Shown here piece by piece: positions 21,287 to 31,800 of a DNA stretch of 64,000 nucleotides. Origin of the DNA: Flavobacterium indicum GPTSA100-9 = DSM 17447 (GTDB lineage: Bacteria > Bacteroidota > Bacteroidia > Flavobacteriales > Flavobacteriaceae). The notes beneath the pieces were generated by a model. The model saw only the letters and a list, made by a program, of their open reading frames with translations, had not been told where the DNA came from and did not search any database. A program made the position numbers and the translations under genes. The stretch is from positions 1,426,001-1,490,000 of the forward strand of contig NC_017025.1 in assembly GCF_000455605.1 (NCBI RefSeq), given 5' to 3'. Position 1 is the first letter of the stretch, and every line of letters begins with the position of its first letter.

Positions 21287-21363
21287 AGCCCCGATGGAAG
21301 CAAGCTACCGTGTAGCGCAAACAGCGGGAAGGATCGTGAATGAATGCTATTTATTCCTGCTTC
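21287..21363. other. GC-richer intergenic element with nested stems, candidate structured RNA or small repeat
   Basis: This stretch is visibly richer in G and C than the AT-rich sequence around it and begins AGCCCCGATGGAAGC. GAAGCA (21297-21302) pairs with TGCTTC (21358-21363). Inside lie GCTAC/GTAGC (21304-21308/21312-21316, loop CGT) and a seven-pair stem with one G-T pair (21338-21344/21350-21356). The layout suggests a three-way junction. From memory, similar AGCCCCGAT...AGCGGGA elements occur between genes in other flavobacterial genomes. I see only one copy here and cannot verify that. Confidence 0.45.
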
Positions 21364-21379
21364 AAAAAAATAAGAAAAA

Positions 21380-21411
21380 TTGTCGTTTATTTAAAATAAA
21401 TTATATATTTG
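21380..21411 (+). promoter_or_regulatory. Promoter of yifB
   Basis: TTG (21380-21382), a 21-base spacer and TATATTTG (21404-21411) match the Bacteroidota promoter consensus. The box lies 33 bases before the ATG at 21444. Confidence 0.6.
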
Positions 21412-21443
21412 CAGTATTATAAGCCATTAAAATTGTATACGCC

Positions 21444-22979
21444 ATGTTAGTAAAAGTCTTTGGAAGCGCCGTTTTTGGTGTGGATGCAACTACTATAACA
21501 GTAGAAGTGAATATGGAAAAAGGAATCGGCTACCACTTGGTAGGTTTACCAGATTCTGCCATAAAAGAAAGTAGTTTTAGAATTGCTGCTGCTCTTAAAA
21601 ATAATAATTATCATTATCCCGGAAAAAAAATCATCATCAATATGGCTCCTGCCGATTTGAGAAAGGAAGGTTCTGCCTATGATTTATCTATTGCTGTTGG
21701 AATTTTAGCGGCTTCAGGTCAACTAAAGTCAGAAGAAATTAATAATTACATTATTATGGGTGAATTATCATTAGATGGTGGTTTGCAGCCTATTAAAGGG
21801 GCTTTGTCCATTGCAATAAAAGCTAAAGAAGAAGGTTTCAAAGGGATTATTTTACCTTTTCAAAATGTTAAAGAAGCTGCAATAGTTGAAGGACTTGACG
21901 TTTATGGAGTTGAAAATATTGTTCAAGTGATTAATTTTTTTGAAGGAAAAGAGGAAATTCAGCCAACTAAAATTGATTCAAAAGAAGAGTTTAATAAAAG
22001 TTTGGAATTTCCTGAATTTGATTTTTCGGATGTAAAAGGACAGGAATCAATTAAACGTTGTATGGAAATTGCTGCAGCGGGTGGTCATAATATAATTTTA
22101 ATTGGCCCTCCAGGAGCTGGAAAAACTATGCTTGCAAAAAGATTGCCCAGTATTTTACCCCCTATGTCCATGCAAGAAGCCTTAGAGACAACTAAAATAC
22201 ATTCTGTAGCAGGTAAAATAAAAGAAGCAGGATTGCTTACGCAACGGCCTTTTCGTTCTCCACATCATACCGCTTCATCGGTTTCATTAGTAGGCGGGGG
22301 GAGTTATCCACAACCAGGTGAGATTTCCTTAGCTCATAATGGTGTCTTGTTTTTAGATGAATTGCCAGAATTTAAAAGAGAAGTATTAGAAGTTATGCGT
22401 CAGCCTTTGGAAGATAGAGAAGTAACGATTTCTAGAGCAAAATTTACAATTACTTATCCGTCTTCATTTATGTTAGTGGCGAGTATGAATCCAAGTCCGG
22501 GTGGGTATTTCAATGATCCAGATGCACCTATAAGTACCTCACCAGCAGAGATGCAACGTTACATGAATAAAATATCGGGACCATTATTAGATAGAATTGA
22601 TATTCATATTGAAGTTACACCCGTTCCGTTTGAAAAATTAGCAGAAACAAGAAAAGCAGAAAGTAGTGTTGAGATAAGAAAACGCGTTACACAAGCTCGA
22701 ATCATTCAAACAGAACGTTATAAAGATTTTGAGCATATTCATTATAATGCACAAATGAGCAGTAAATTAATACGGGAGTATTGTGCGCTAGATGAAATGT
22801 CTTTGAATTTATTAAAAACAGCGATGGAACGATTAAATTTATCGGCACGTGCTTATGATAGAATATTAAAAGTTTCAAGAACTATTGCCGATTTAGAGCA
22901 AAGTTATTCGATTCAATCTCATCATATTGCTGAAGCCATTCAGTACAGAAGCTTGGATCGAGAAGGATGGTTAGGATAA
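21444..22979 (+). CDS. yifB: YifB/ComM-family Mg-chelatase-like AAA+ ATPase
   Basis: A 511-residue protein with the ComM/YifB architecture: an N-terminal ChlI-like domain ([30 protein letters not shown]), a central AAA+ Mg-chelatase domain with Walker [10 protein letters not shown] near residue 220 and Walker [10 protein letters not shown], and the C-terminal domain with [19 protein letters not shown]. ComM is a branch-migration helicase that aids integration of incoming DNA during natural transformation. Many non-competent bacteria also carry it, so competence is not implied. It has its own promoter and ends in a two-way terminator. Confidence 0.92.
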   Translation: MLVKVFGSAVFGVDATTITVEVNMEKGIGYHLVGLPDSAIKESSFRIAAALKNNNYHYPGKKIIINMAPADLRKEGSAYDLSIAVGILAASGQLKSEEINNYIIMGELSLDGGLQPIKGALSIAIKAKEEGFKGIILPFQNVKEAAIVEGLDVYGVENIVQVINFFEGKEEIQPTKIDSKEEFNKSLEFPEFDFSDVKGQESIKRCMEIAAAGGHNIILIGPPGAGKTMLAKRLPSILPPMSMQEALETTKIHSVAGKIKEAGLLTQRPFRSPHHTASSVSLVGGGSYPQPGEISLAHNGVLFLDELPEFKREVLEVMRQPLEDREVTISRAKFTITYPSSFMLVASMNPSPGGYFNDPDAPISTSPAEMQRYMNKISGPLLDRIDIHIEVTPVPFEKLAETRKAESSVEIRKRVTQARIIQTERYKDFEHIHYNAQMSSKLIREYCALDEMSLNLLKTAMERLNLSARAYDRILKVSRTIADLEQSYSIQSHHIAEAIQYRSLDREGWLG

Positions 22980-22982
22980 ACA

Positions 22983-23009
22983 AAAAGTCCCGAATACATC
23001 GGGACTTTT
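22983..23009. terminator. Bidirectional terminator between yifB and the OmpA gene
   Basis: Perfect 11-bp stem AAAAGTCCCGA (22983-22993) / TCGGGACTTTT (22999-23009), loop ATACA, with A and T runs built into both ends. It separates two convergent genes and can serve both. Confidence 0.85.
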
Positions 23010-23031
23010 CAGAACTTACTATCGCAAAATA

Positions 23032-24942
23032 CTACTCCACTTTTGTGATAATAAATTCACTACGACGGTTTTGTTGGTGTTCTTCTTCAGAACATTTCAC
23101 GCCATCCGCGCAACCATTGATTAGTTGGGTTTCTCCATAGCCTTTAGCAGTTAAGCGTTCTCTGGCAATTCCGTTTTTTACCATGTATTCTAAAGTAGAT
23201 TTTGCTCTTTTGTCAGACAAAATTTCGTTGTATTTATGAGTTTGTCTACTGTCTGTGTGAGAACGAATATCAATTGTCATGGATGGATATTGTTTTAAAA
23301 CTTCAATCACTTTTTGTAAATGCACTTCTGCATCCGGACGAATATTCCATTTGTCTAAATCAAAATATATTTTACTGATATTAAACAGTTTAGCTAAATC
23401 AGTTCCTTTATCAACTGGTATTTGTTTTTTATTTAAAAAGATATCGTTTTTGAAAGTTTTTTCATTTTCATTATTTGATATTAGTTTCACTTCAGCCGGT
23501 TCATATTCGTCTTTTATTCCTCTGATGTAATATTTTTTAGAACAATCTATACTAAATTCATAAAATCCATTTTCTGTGGTTTCTAATTTATTTACTTCTT
23601 TCATGTTCTCATCAAATATTAATACTTGTGCCGCACGTAATGGTTGATTGGTTTGAGCATCATATACAATTCCATTTGCTTTTTGCGAACAAATCAATTC
23701 TTTAAAGAAGTAAATGTCATCATATCCTTTACCACCTTCACGATTAGATGTAAAAAAGCCAGTAGTTGGATTAATAAATGTCATTCCGAAATCATCAAAA
23801 GCAGTATTGATTTTATCACCTAAGTTTATTGGTTTTTCAAATGTCCCACCTGGTTTAGCTTTAGCAACAAATAAATCTAATCCACCTAAACCAAGAAGTC
23901 CATCAGAAGCAAAATATAAGTTGCCATTTTGATCAATACTTGGGAAAGATTCTCTACCTTTTGTATTTATTGTAGTACCAAGGTTTTCAGGAACACCAAA
24001 GCTTCCATCAGGATTAATTTTAACTTTATAAATATCAGAATAACCATTTGTACCAGACATATCAGAGGCAAAGTACAGTGTTTTTTCATCAGGCGATAAG
24101 GCCGGATGTGCAAAACTAGATTCATTAGTATTAAAAGAAAGTTCTGTAATATTATCCCATTGATTATCAACTAATGTTGCTTTGTATATTTTAACAAAGG
24201 TACTTTTGTCTGAACTTTTTCCTTTTTTTCCATCTAAAAAGTTATTTCTTGTAAAAAACGCAGTTTTGCCGTCTTTTGTAAAAATAGCCGAAGCTTCATT
24301 AAATTTCGTATTTACTTTATTAGAGAAATTTCCACCATAAGATAAAGTAGTATCCTTATTCACTTTGGCCACATAAATATCAGTATAATTTTGTCCCGTC
24401 CATTTATGTGTTAATTTTCGAACCGCTGTGGAATCCATAGCAGAAGTATAAAATACCTGATTATTGTAATAGTAAGGACTATAATCTGAAAAACTTGTAT
24501 TGATAGCTGTACTTTTAATGAGATAGTTTTTTGAATTATTTTTGATTTCTTTCAGATAATATTTTAATTCTTTTTTCTGAGAATTTTCAGTATTTGCATC
24601 AAAATAGTTGGCCATCATTTTATCGGCTTCTTCATACTGATTTAAAGCTTTTAGGCAGTGTGAATATCTGAAATATACTTCATTATCTGATGGTGACCCC
24701 ATTGATAGTAATGCTTTGTAATATTGTGCCGCTTTTTCATATTGGCCATTCAAATAATAAGAATTTCCTAATTTTTCATATAAATCAGCAGAAGCATATC
24801 CTTTTTTAACTACTTTTTCATATACATCAATAGCGTTCACATAAGCATAAGTATCATAACTTTTATCTGCTTTTTTTAACTGTATTTGTTGAGCTTGGCT
24901 ACAAGTAACAGCGAATAGCAATAGTAAGACAACTTTTTTCAT
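23032..24942 (-). CDS. T9SS-associated TPR/PD40/carboxypeptidase-regulatory/OmpA protein
   Basis: A 636-residue exported protein. After the signal peptide (about 1-18) it has TPR-like helices (about 20-140), PD40/WD40-like propeller repeats (about 170-400, for example HPALSPDEKTLYFASDMSGT), a carboxypeptidase-regulatory beta sandwich (about 415-500) and an OmpA peptidoglycan-binding domain (about 515-636). The OmpA domain has the classical SHTDSR motif and NRRSEFIITK. This is the PorE-like architecture found beside porP/sprF genes in flavobacteria. It is the last gene of the adhesin-SprF-OmpA unit, 11 bp after the SprF gene, and probably anchors the complex to peptidoglycan. Confidence 0.9.
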   Translation of the reverse strand: MKKVVLLLLFAVTCSQAQQIQLKKADKSYDTYAYVNAIDVYEKVVKKGYASADLYEKLGNSYYLNGQYEKAAQYYKALLSMGSPSDNEVYFRYSHCLKALNQYEEADKMMANYFDANTENSQKKELKYYLKEIKNNSKNYLIKSTAINTSFSDYSPYYYNNQVFYTSAMDSTAVRKLTHKWTGQNYTDIYVAKVNKDTTLSYGGNFSNKVNTKFNEASAIFTKDGKTAFFTRNNFLDGKKGKSSDKSTFVKIYKATLVDNQWDNITELSFNTNESSFAHPALSPDEKTLYFASDMSGTNGYSDIYKVKINPDGSFGVPENLGTTINTKGRESFPSIDQNGNLYFASDGLLGLGGLDLFVAKAKPGGTFEKPINLGDKINTAFDDFGMTFINPTTGFFTSNREGGKGYDDIYFFKELICSQKANGIVYDAQTNQPLRAAQVLIFDENMKEVNKLETTENGFYEFSIDCSKKYYIRGIKDEYEPAEVKLISNNENEKTFKNDIFLNKKQIPVDKGTDLAKLFNISKIYFDLDKWNIRPDAEVHLQKVIEVLKQYPSMTIDIRSHTDSRQTHKYNEILSDKRAKSTLEYMVKNGIARERLTAKGYGETQLINGCADGVKCSEEEHQQNRRSEFIITKVE

Positions 24943-24953
24943 AGGACTAAATT

Positions 24954-25859
24954 TTAGAAGAAACGTGGTGTTGAAATTCGGTTGTTTTTAAATAATTCAT
25001 ATCTCAAAAATATTTCATGAGATCCCGAATTATATTTTGATAATTTGGTTGTTTCTAAATCATACCCATAACCCAAAAACCATGAGTTTGAAATTTGAAA
25101 TCCTGCTAAAGCACTTACTGCTGAACCTAGTCGATAAGAACCGCCTAAAACAAATTTTTCATTAAACATAAAATTTGCATTAACATCTAATTGGAATGGT
25201 GCGCCATCCGTAATCTTTGAAATAAATGATGGTTTAAATTTAACGGACTCATTTAAATCAAAAACATAACCCGCAATGAAATAATAATGTATTGATTTTT
25301 TATTAATTGAAATTTCATTATCATTATAATATTTAGTTTTTACAAAGTTTGGAACAGATAATCCTGTATAAAATTTATCCGAATAATAATAAACACCAGT
25401 TCCTATATTCGGAGATAATTTTCCATTTAAACTTTGAAATTCTGGATCATTTGCTTGGTAGATATTCAATTTATTTACATCTAAACTATATAAATTAGCA
25501 GTTCCTTTTACACCAAATGAAAGTTTATAATCACCATTTAATGGGATGATGTATGCAATATCTGCCGAAATTCCGTTTTCTTGTGTGGGACCAATATTAT
25601 CGTTAATAAATGATAAACCAAAACCTAATCTACTTTCTCCTACATTTGTATTTATAGAAGCAGTGTTTGTCACTGGAGCACCGTCTAATCCAACCCATTG
25701 ATTTCTATGCAATACAAAGGCACTAAAAGTTTCTCTTGTACCAGCATAAGCAGGATTTATATTAATGGTGTTATACATATATTGTGTGAATTGTGAATCT
25801 TGCTGAGCAGTACTTACAAAACAATATAGACTGAATAATATAATTGTTAACTTTTTCAT
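24954..25859 (-). CDS. PorP/SprF-family type IX secretion protein
   Basis: A 301-residue outer-membrane protein. It has a signal peptide (about 1-19) and the family start QDSQFTQYMYNTININPAYA, followed by amphipathic beta strands and a C-terminal aromatic FF, as expected of a beta barrel. In Flavobacterium johnsoniae, SprF-type proteins are needed to secrete or attach a specific giant adhesin (SprB) encoded next door. This gene starts two bases after the giant adhesin and precedes the OmpA gene by 11 bp, so it is the likely partner of that adhesin. Confidence 0.92.
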   Translation of the reverse strand: MKKLTIILFSLYCFVSTAQQDSQFTQYMYNTININPAYAGTRETFSAFVLHRNQWVGLDGAPVTNTASINTNVGESRLGFGLSFINDNIGPTQENGISADIAYIIPLNGDYKLSFGVKGTANLYSLDVNKLNIYQANDPEFQSLNGKLSPNIGTGVYYYSDKFYTGLSVPNFVKTKYYNDNEISINKKSIHYYFIAGYVFDLNESVKFKPSFISKITDGAPFQLDVNANFMFNEKFVLGGSYRLGSAVSALAGFQISNSWFLGYGYDLETTKLSKYNSGSHEIFLRYELFKNNRISTPRFF

Positions 25860-25861
25860 GG

Positions 25862-28800
25862 CTAGTATTTTAAATATAAATAACCTGTTTTTTCAAATGA
25901 GTTGTTCTGTGCGTCTTTATATTTCAAAATATAAAAATAAGTATCTCCTGGTAATCTAGCATCACCAACTGTTAATTTATTTTCAGAATATCCCTTAAAT
26001 GCTATACTGCTATTGTTGTATCCAGAAGTGTCATAAACTAAAATACCCCATCTGTTGTATATTTCAACGGTATTATTAGGATAACATGTAATTCCATCAA
26101 TTATGAAAACATCATTAAGACCATCTCCATTGGGTGATACTGCGTTATAGACATTAATTTCACAGTTTGCTAAAACTCCACAATCATCGACATGAATATA
26201 CACTTCAAAAATCATAGGACAACTATCATCATCAACATTTACTATATATTTAATAGTATAGTATCCAAATACTAAACCTGAAGGATCAAATATACTTCCA
26301 TTTAATGCACCGGATGTATTATCTTCAACCCATGTACCTGTTATTGGGACATTATCATTTAATAATGTAAATAAATCTATTGGTGTTTCATCCTGACATA
26401 TAGTATAAGGAATTGCATCAAATGGTTGTTCAACAGTAACGTGTATTGTTTGTGTAAATGTAGCTTCATTTCCACAATTATCGGATACTATCCACTCTCT
26501 TATAATATTGTATTGATAAATTGAAATTATAGAGGTTGTTTCATTAAATGTTATAGTTCCAATTCCATAACAATTATCTATAAATTGTAAATTAGGAACT
26601 GTTGGAATGGCGTCACAATTTGCATTTATATCTGTTTGGATTTCTCCAACTAAAGTAGGAGGGGAAGTATCAAATACTGTTATTGTTTGTGTATATGTAG
26701 TTACATTTTGACAATCATCTGCAAATGTCCAAGTTCTATAAATTATATAATTTCCTGCGCAATTTGATTCTTCAGTGTTGATTACATCATTGACTGTTAT
26801 AGAGATTTCATTGTCACAAGCATCAGATGATGTCATAGTAACCGGTTGTGGAATAGCATCACATGATACACTAATATTTTCAGGTAATGTCGATGTAATC
26901 ACTGGCGCTGTAGTATCTTGAATAGTAAAAGTAGCGGTTGAAGTCGAACTATTTCCGCAATTGTCAGTTGCTGTAAAAGTAACAGTAGCCGAACCCGTAG
27001 CACCACACGTATCAGAAACGGAACTAAAGTTATTAGTCCAAGTCACTGAAGAACACGCATCGGTAGCTGAAGCACCACCGTTAGAAGCCAACCATGCATT
27101 CAAAGCAGTTGAGTTTCCATTACCATCACATTCTACGGTTTGATTAGCCGCTTGAATGGCAATTACCGGTGCAGTTGTATCTTGAATAGTGAATGTTGCA
27201 GTAGAAGAAGTACTGTTACCACATGAATCAGTCGCTGTAAAAGTTACAGTAGCCGAACCCGTAGCACCGCAAGTATCTGAAAGTGAACTAAAATTATTCG
27301 TCCATGTCACATTCGAACAAACATCAGAAGCTGAAGCACCACCGTTAGCTGCTAACCATGCATTCAAAGCTGTTGTATTGCCGTTACCATCACATTCCAC
27401 AGTTTGGTTTGCCGCTTGAATGGCAATCACGGGTGCCGTAGTATCTTGAATGGTAAAAGTAGCGATTGAAGTCGAACTATTTCCACAAGTATCAGTCGCT
27501 GTAAAAGTAACAGTAGCCGAACCTGTAGCGCCACAAGTATCTGAAAGTGAAGTAAAGTTATTCGTCCAAGTCACATTCGAACACGCATCACTAGCTGAAG
27601 CACCACCGTTAGAGGCCAACCAGGCATTTAAGGCAGTTGTATTTCCATTACCATCACATTCTACGGTTTGATTAGCCGCTTGAATGGCAATTACCGGTGC
27701 AGTTGTATCTTGAATAGTGAATGTTGCAGTAGAAGAAGTACTGTTACCACATGAATCAGTCGCTGTAAAAGTTACAGTAGCCGAACCCGTAGCACCGCAA
27801 GTATCTGAAAGTGAAGTAAAGTTATTCGTCCAAGTCACTGAAGAACACGCATCACTAGCTGAAGCACCACCGTTAGAAGCCAACCATGCATTCAAAGTAG
27901 TTGAGTTTCCATTACCATCACATTCCACGGTTTGATTTGCAGCCTGAATCGCAATCACTGGTGCCGTTGTATCTTGAATAGTAAATGTTGCAGTAGAAGA
28001 AGTACTATTTCCACAAGTATCAGTCGCTGTAAAAGTAACGGTTGCCGAACCTGTTGCACCACACGTATCTGAAACCGAACTAAAGTTATTGGTCCAAGTC
28101 ACATTCGAACACGCATCGGTAGCTGAAGCACCACCGTTAGAAGCTAACCACGCATTCAACGCAGCTGTATTGCCGTTACCATCACATTCTACAGTTTGGT
28201 TTGTAGCCTGAATAGCAATCACGGGTGCCGTTGTATCTTGAATCGTAAATGTTGCAGTAGAAGAAGTACTATTTCCACAATTATCAGTCGCTGTAAAAGT
28301 TACAGTAGCCGAACCCGTAGCACCGCAAGTATCTGAAAGTGAACTAAAATTATTCGTCCAAGTCACATTCGAACAAGTATCACTAGCCGAAGCACCACCG
28401 TTAGAAGCTAACCATGCATTCAAAGCAGTTGAGTTTCCATTACCATCACATTCCACGGTTTGATTTGCAGCCTGAATCGCAATTACTGGTGCCGTTGTAT
28501 CTTGAATAGTAAATGTTGCAGTTGACGAAGAACTGTTTCCACAATTGTCAGTCGCTGTAAAAGTTACCGTTGCCGAACCCGTAGCACCACAAGTATCTGA
28601 AAGTGAAGTAAAGTTATTCGTCCAAGTCACATTCGAACACGCATCGGTAGCTGAAGCACCACCGTTGGAAGCCAACCACGCATTTAATGCAGCTGTATTG
28701 CCATTACCATCACATTCTACGGTTTGATTCGCCGCTTGAATGGCAATTACTGGTGCCGTTGTATCTTGAATCGTAAATGTTGCAGTTGACGAAGAACTGT

Positions 28801-31800
28801 TTCCACAAGTATCAGTCGCTGTAAAAGTTACAGTAGCCGAACCCGTAGCACCACACGTATCAGAAACGGAAGAGAAGTTATTCGTCCAAGTCACATTTGA
28901 ACAGGCATCCGTAGCTGAAGCACCACCATTTGAAGCCAACCATGCATTCAACGCAGTTGTATTGCCGTTACCATCACATTCTACGGTTTGATTCGCTGCT
29001 TGAATGGCAATTACTGGTGCCGTTGTATCTTGAATAGTAAATGTTGCAGTTGAAGAAGTACTATTTCCACAATTGTCAGTTGCTGTAAAAGTAACGGTTG
29101 CCGAACCTGTTGCACCACACGTATCTGAAAGTGAAGTAAAGTTATTCGTCCAAGTCACATTCGAACACGCATCGGTAGCTGAAGCACCACCGTTAGAAGC
29201 CAACCAGGCATTCAAAGCAGTTGAGTTTCCATTACCATCACATTCCACGGTTTGGTTTGTAGCCTGAATAGCAATCACGGGTGCCGTAGTGTCTTGAATG
29301 GTAAAAGTAGCGGTTGACAAAAAACTGTTTCCACAATTATCAGTCGCTGTAAAAGTTACCGTTGCCGAACCCGTACCGCCACACGTATCTGAAAAGTGAA
29401 GTAAAGTTATTCTCCCAAGTCACATTTGAACACCCATCACTAGCTGAAGCACCCACCGTTAGAAGCCAACCAAGCATTTAAGGCAGTTGAGTTTCCATTA
29501 CCATCACATTCCACAGTTTGATTTGCCGCTTGAATCGCAAATGACTGGCGCTGTAGTATCTTGAATAGTGAATGTTGCAGTAGAAGACGCACTGTTTCCG
29601 CAGTTATCAGTCGCTGTAAAAGTAACGGTTGCCGAACCCGTAGCACCACACGTATCCGAAAGTGAATTAAAGTTATTCGTCCAAGTCACTGAAGAACACG
29701 CATCACTAGCTGAAGCACCACCGTTAGAAGCCAACCATGCATTCAAAGCAGTTGAGTTTCCATTACCATCACATTCCACGGTTTGGTTTGCCGCTTGAAT
29801 GGCAATCACTGGCGCCGTTGTATCTTGAATAGTAAATGTTGCAGTTGACGAAGAACTGTTTCCACAAGTATCAGTCGCTGTAAAAGTTACCGTTGCCGAA
29901 CCCGTAGCGCCACACGTATCTGAAAGTGAACTAAAGTTATTTGTCCAAGTCACATTCGAACAAGCATCCGTAGCTGAAGCACCACCGTTAGAAGCCAACC
30001 ATGCATTCAAAGCAGTTGAGTTTCCATTACCATCACATTCCACGGTTTGATTTGCCGCTTGAATGGCAATCACTGGCGCTGTAGTATCTTGAATCGTAAA
30101 TGTAGCAGTAGTAGAAGTACTGTTTCCACAAGTATCAGTTGCTGTAAAAGTTACCGTTGCCGAACCCGTAGCACCACACGTATCTGAAAGTGAAGTAAAG
30201 TTATTCGTCCAAGTCACATTCGAACAAGCATCCGTAGCTGAAGCACCACCGTTAGAAGCCAACCATGCATTCAAAGCAGTTGAGTTTCCATTACCATCAC
30301 ATTCCACGGTTTGATTTGCCGCTTGAATGGCAATCACTGGCGCTGTAGTATCTTGAATCGTAAATGTAGCAGTAGTAGAAGTACTGTTTCCACAAGTATC
30401 AGTTGCTGTAAAAGTTACCGTTGCCGAACCCGTAGCACCACACGTATCTGAAAGTGAAGTAAAGTTATTCGTCCAAGTCACATTCGAACAAGCATCCGTA
30501 GCTGAAGCACCACCGTTAGAAGCCAACCATGCATTCAAAGCAGTTGAGTTTCCATTACCATCACATTCCACGGTTTGATTTGCCGCTTGAATGGCAATCA
30601 CTGGCGCTGTAGTATCTTGAATCGTAAATGTAGCAGTAGTAGAAGTACTGTTTCCACAATTGTCAGTTGCTGTAAAAGTTACCGTTGCCGAACCCGTAGC
30701 ACCACACGTATCTGAAAGTGAAGTAAAGTTATTCGTCCAAGTCACATTCGAACAAGCATCCGTAGCTGAAGCACCACCGTTAGAAGCCAACCATGCATTC
30801 AAAGCAGTTGAGTTTCCATTACCATCACATTCTACGGTTTGATTCGCCGCTTGAATGGCAATGACTGGCGCCGTTGTATCTTGAATAGTGAATGTAGCAG
30901 TAGAAGAAGTACTGTTTCCACAAGTATCAGTCGCTGTAAAAGTTACAGTAGCCGAACCCGTAGCACCGCAAGTATCTGAAAGTGAAGTAAAGTTATTCGT
31001 CCAAGTCACATTCGAACAAGCATCCGTAGCTGAAGCACCACCGTTAGAAGCCAACCATGCATTCAAAGCAGTTGAGTTTCCATTACCATCACATTCCACG
31101 GTTTGATTTGCCGCTTGAATGGCAATCACTGGCGCTGTAGTATCTTGAATCGTAAATGTAGCAGTAGTAGAAGTACTGTTTCCACAATTGTCAGTTGCTG
31201 TAAAAGTAACAGTAGCCGAACCCGTAGCACCACACGTATCTGAAACCGAACTAAAGTTATTGGTCCAAGTCACATTCGAACACGCATCGGTAGCTGAAGC
31301 TCCACCATTTGAAGCCAACCAAGCATTTAATGCAGTTGTATTACCATTACCATCACATTCTACGGTTTGATTCGCCGCTTGAATGGCAATTACTGGTGCC
31401 GTTGTATCTTGAATAGTAAAAGTAGCGGTTGAAGTCGAACTATTTCCACAATTGTCAGTTGCTGTAAAAGTAACAGTAGCCGAACCCGTAGCACCACACG
31501 TATCAGAAACGGAAGAGAAATTATTCGTCCAAGTCACATTCGAACAGGCATCGGTAGCTGAAGCACCACCGTTAGAAGCCAACCAAGCATTTAAAGCAGT
31601 GGTGTTTCCATTACCATCACATTCTACGGTTTGATTCGCCGCTTGAATCGCAATCACTGGTGCCGTTGTATCTTGAATCGTGAATGTTGCAGTAGAAGAA
31701 GTACTGTTTCCACAATTATCAGTCGCTGTAAAAGTAACAGTAGCCGAACCTGTTGCACCACACGTATCTGAAACCGAACTAAAGTTATTAGTCCAAGTCA

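Noticed and set aside
21444..22979. Evidence for natural competence from yifB/comM
   Set aside because: ComM homologues are widespread in bacteria not known to be competent, and no other competence gene is in the window.
29440..29649. Short minus-strand frame of 69 codons in the adhesin
   Set aside because: It is the intermediate frame between two of the inserted bases; it ends in consensus repeat residues but starts in a wrong frame, so it is a product of the indels.
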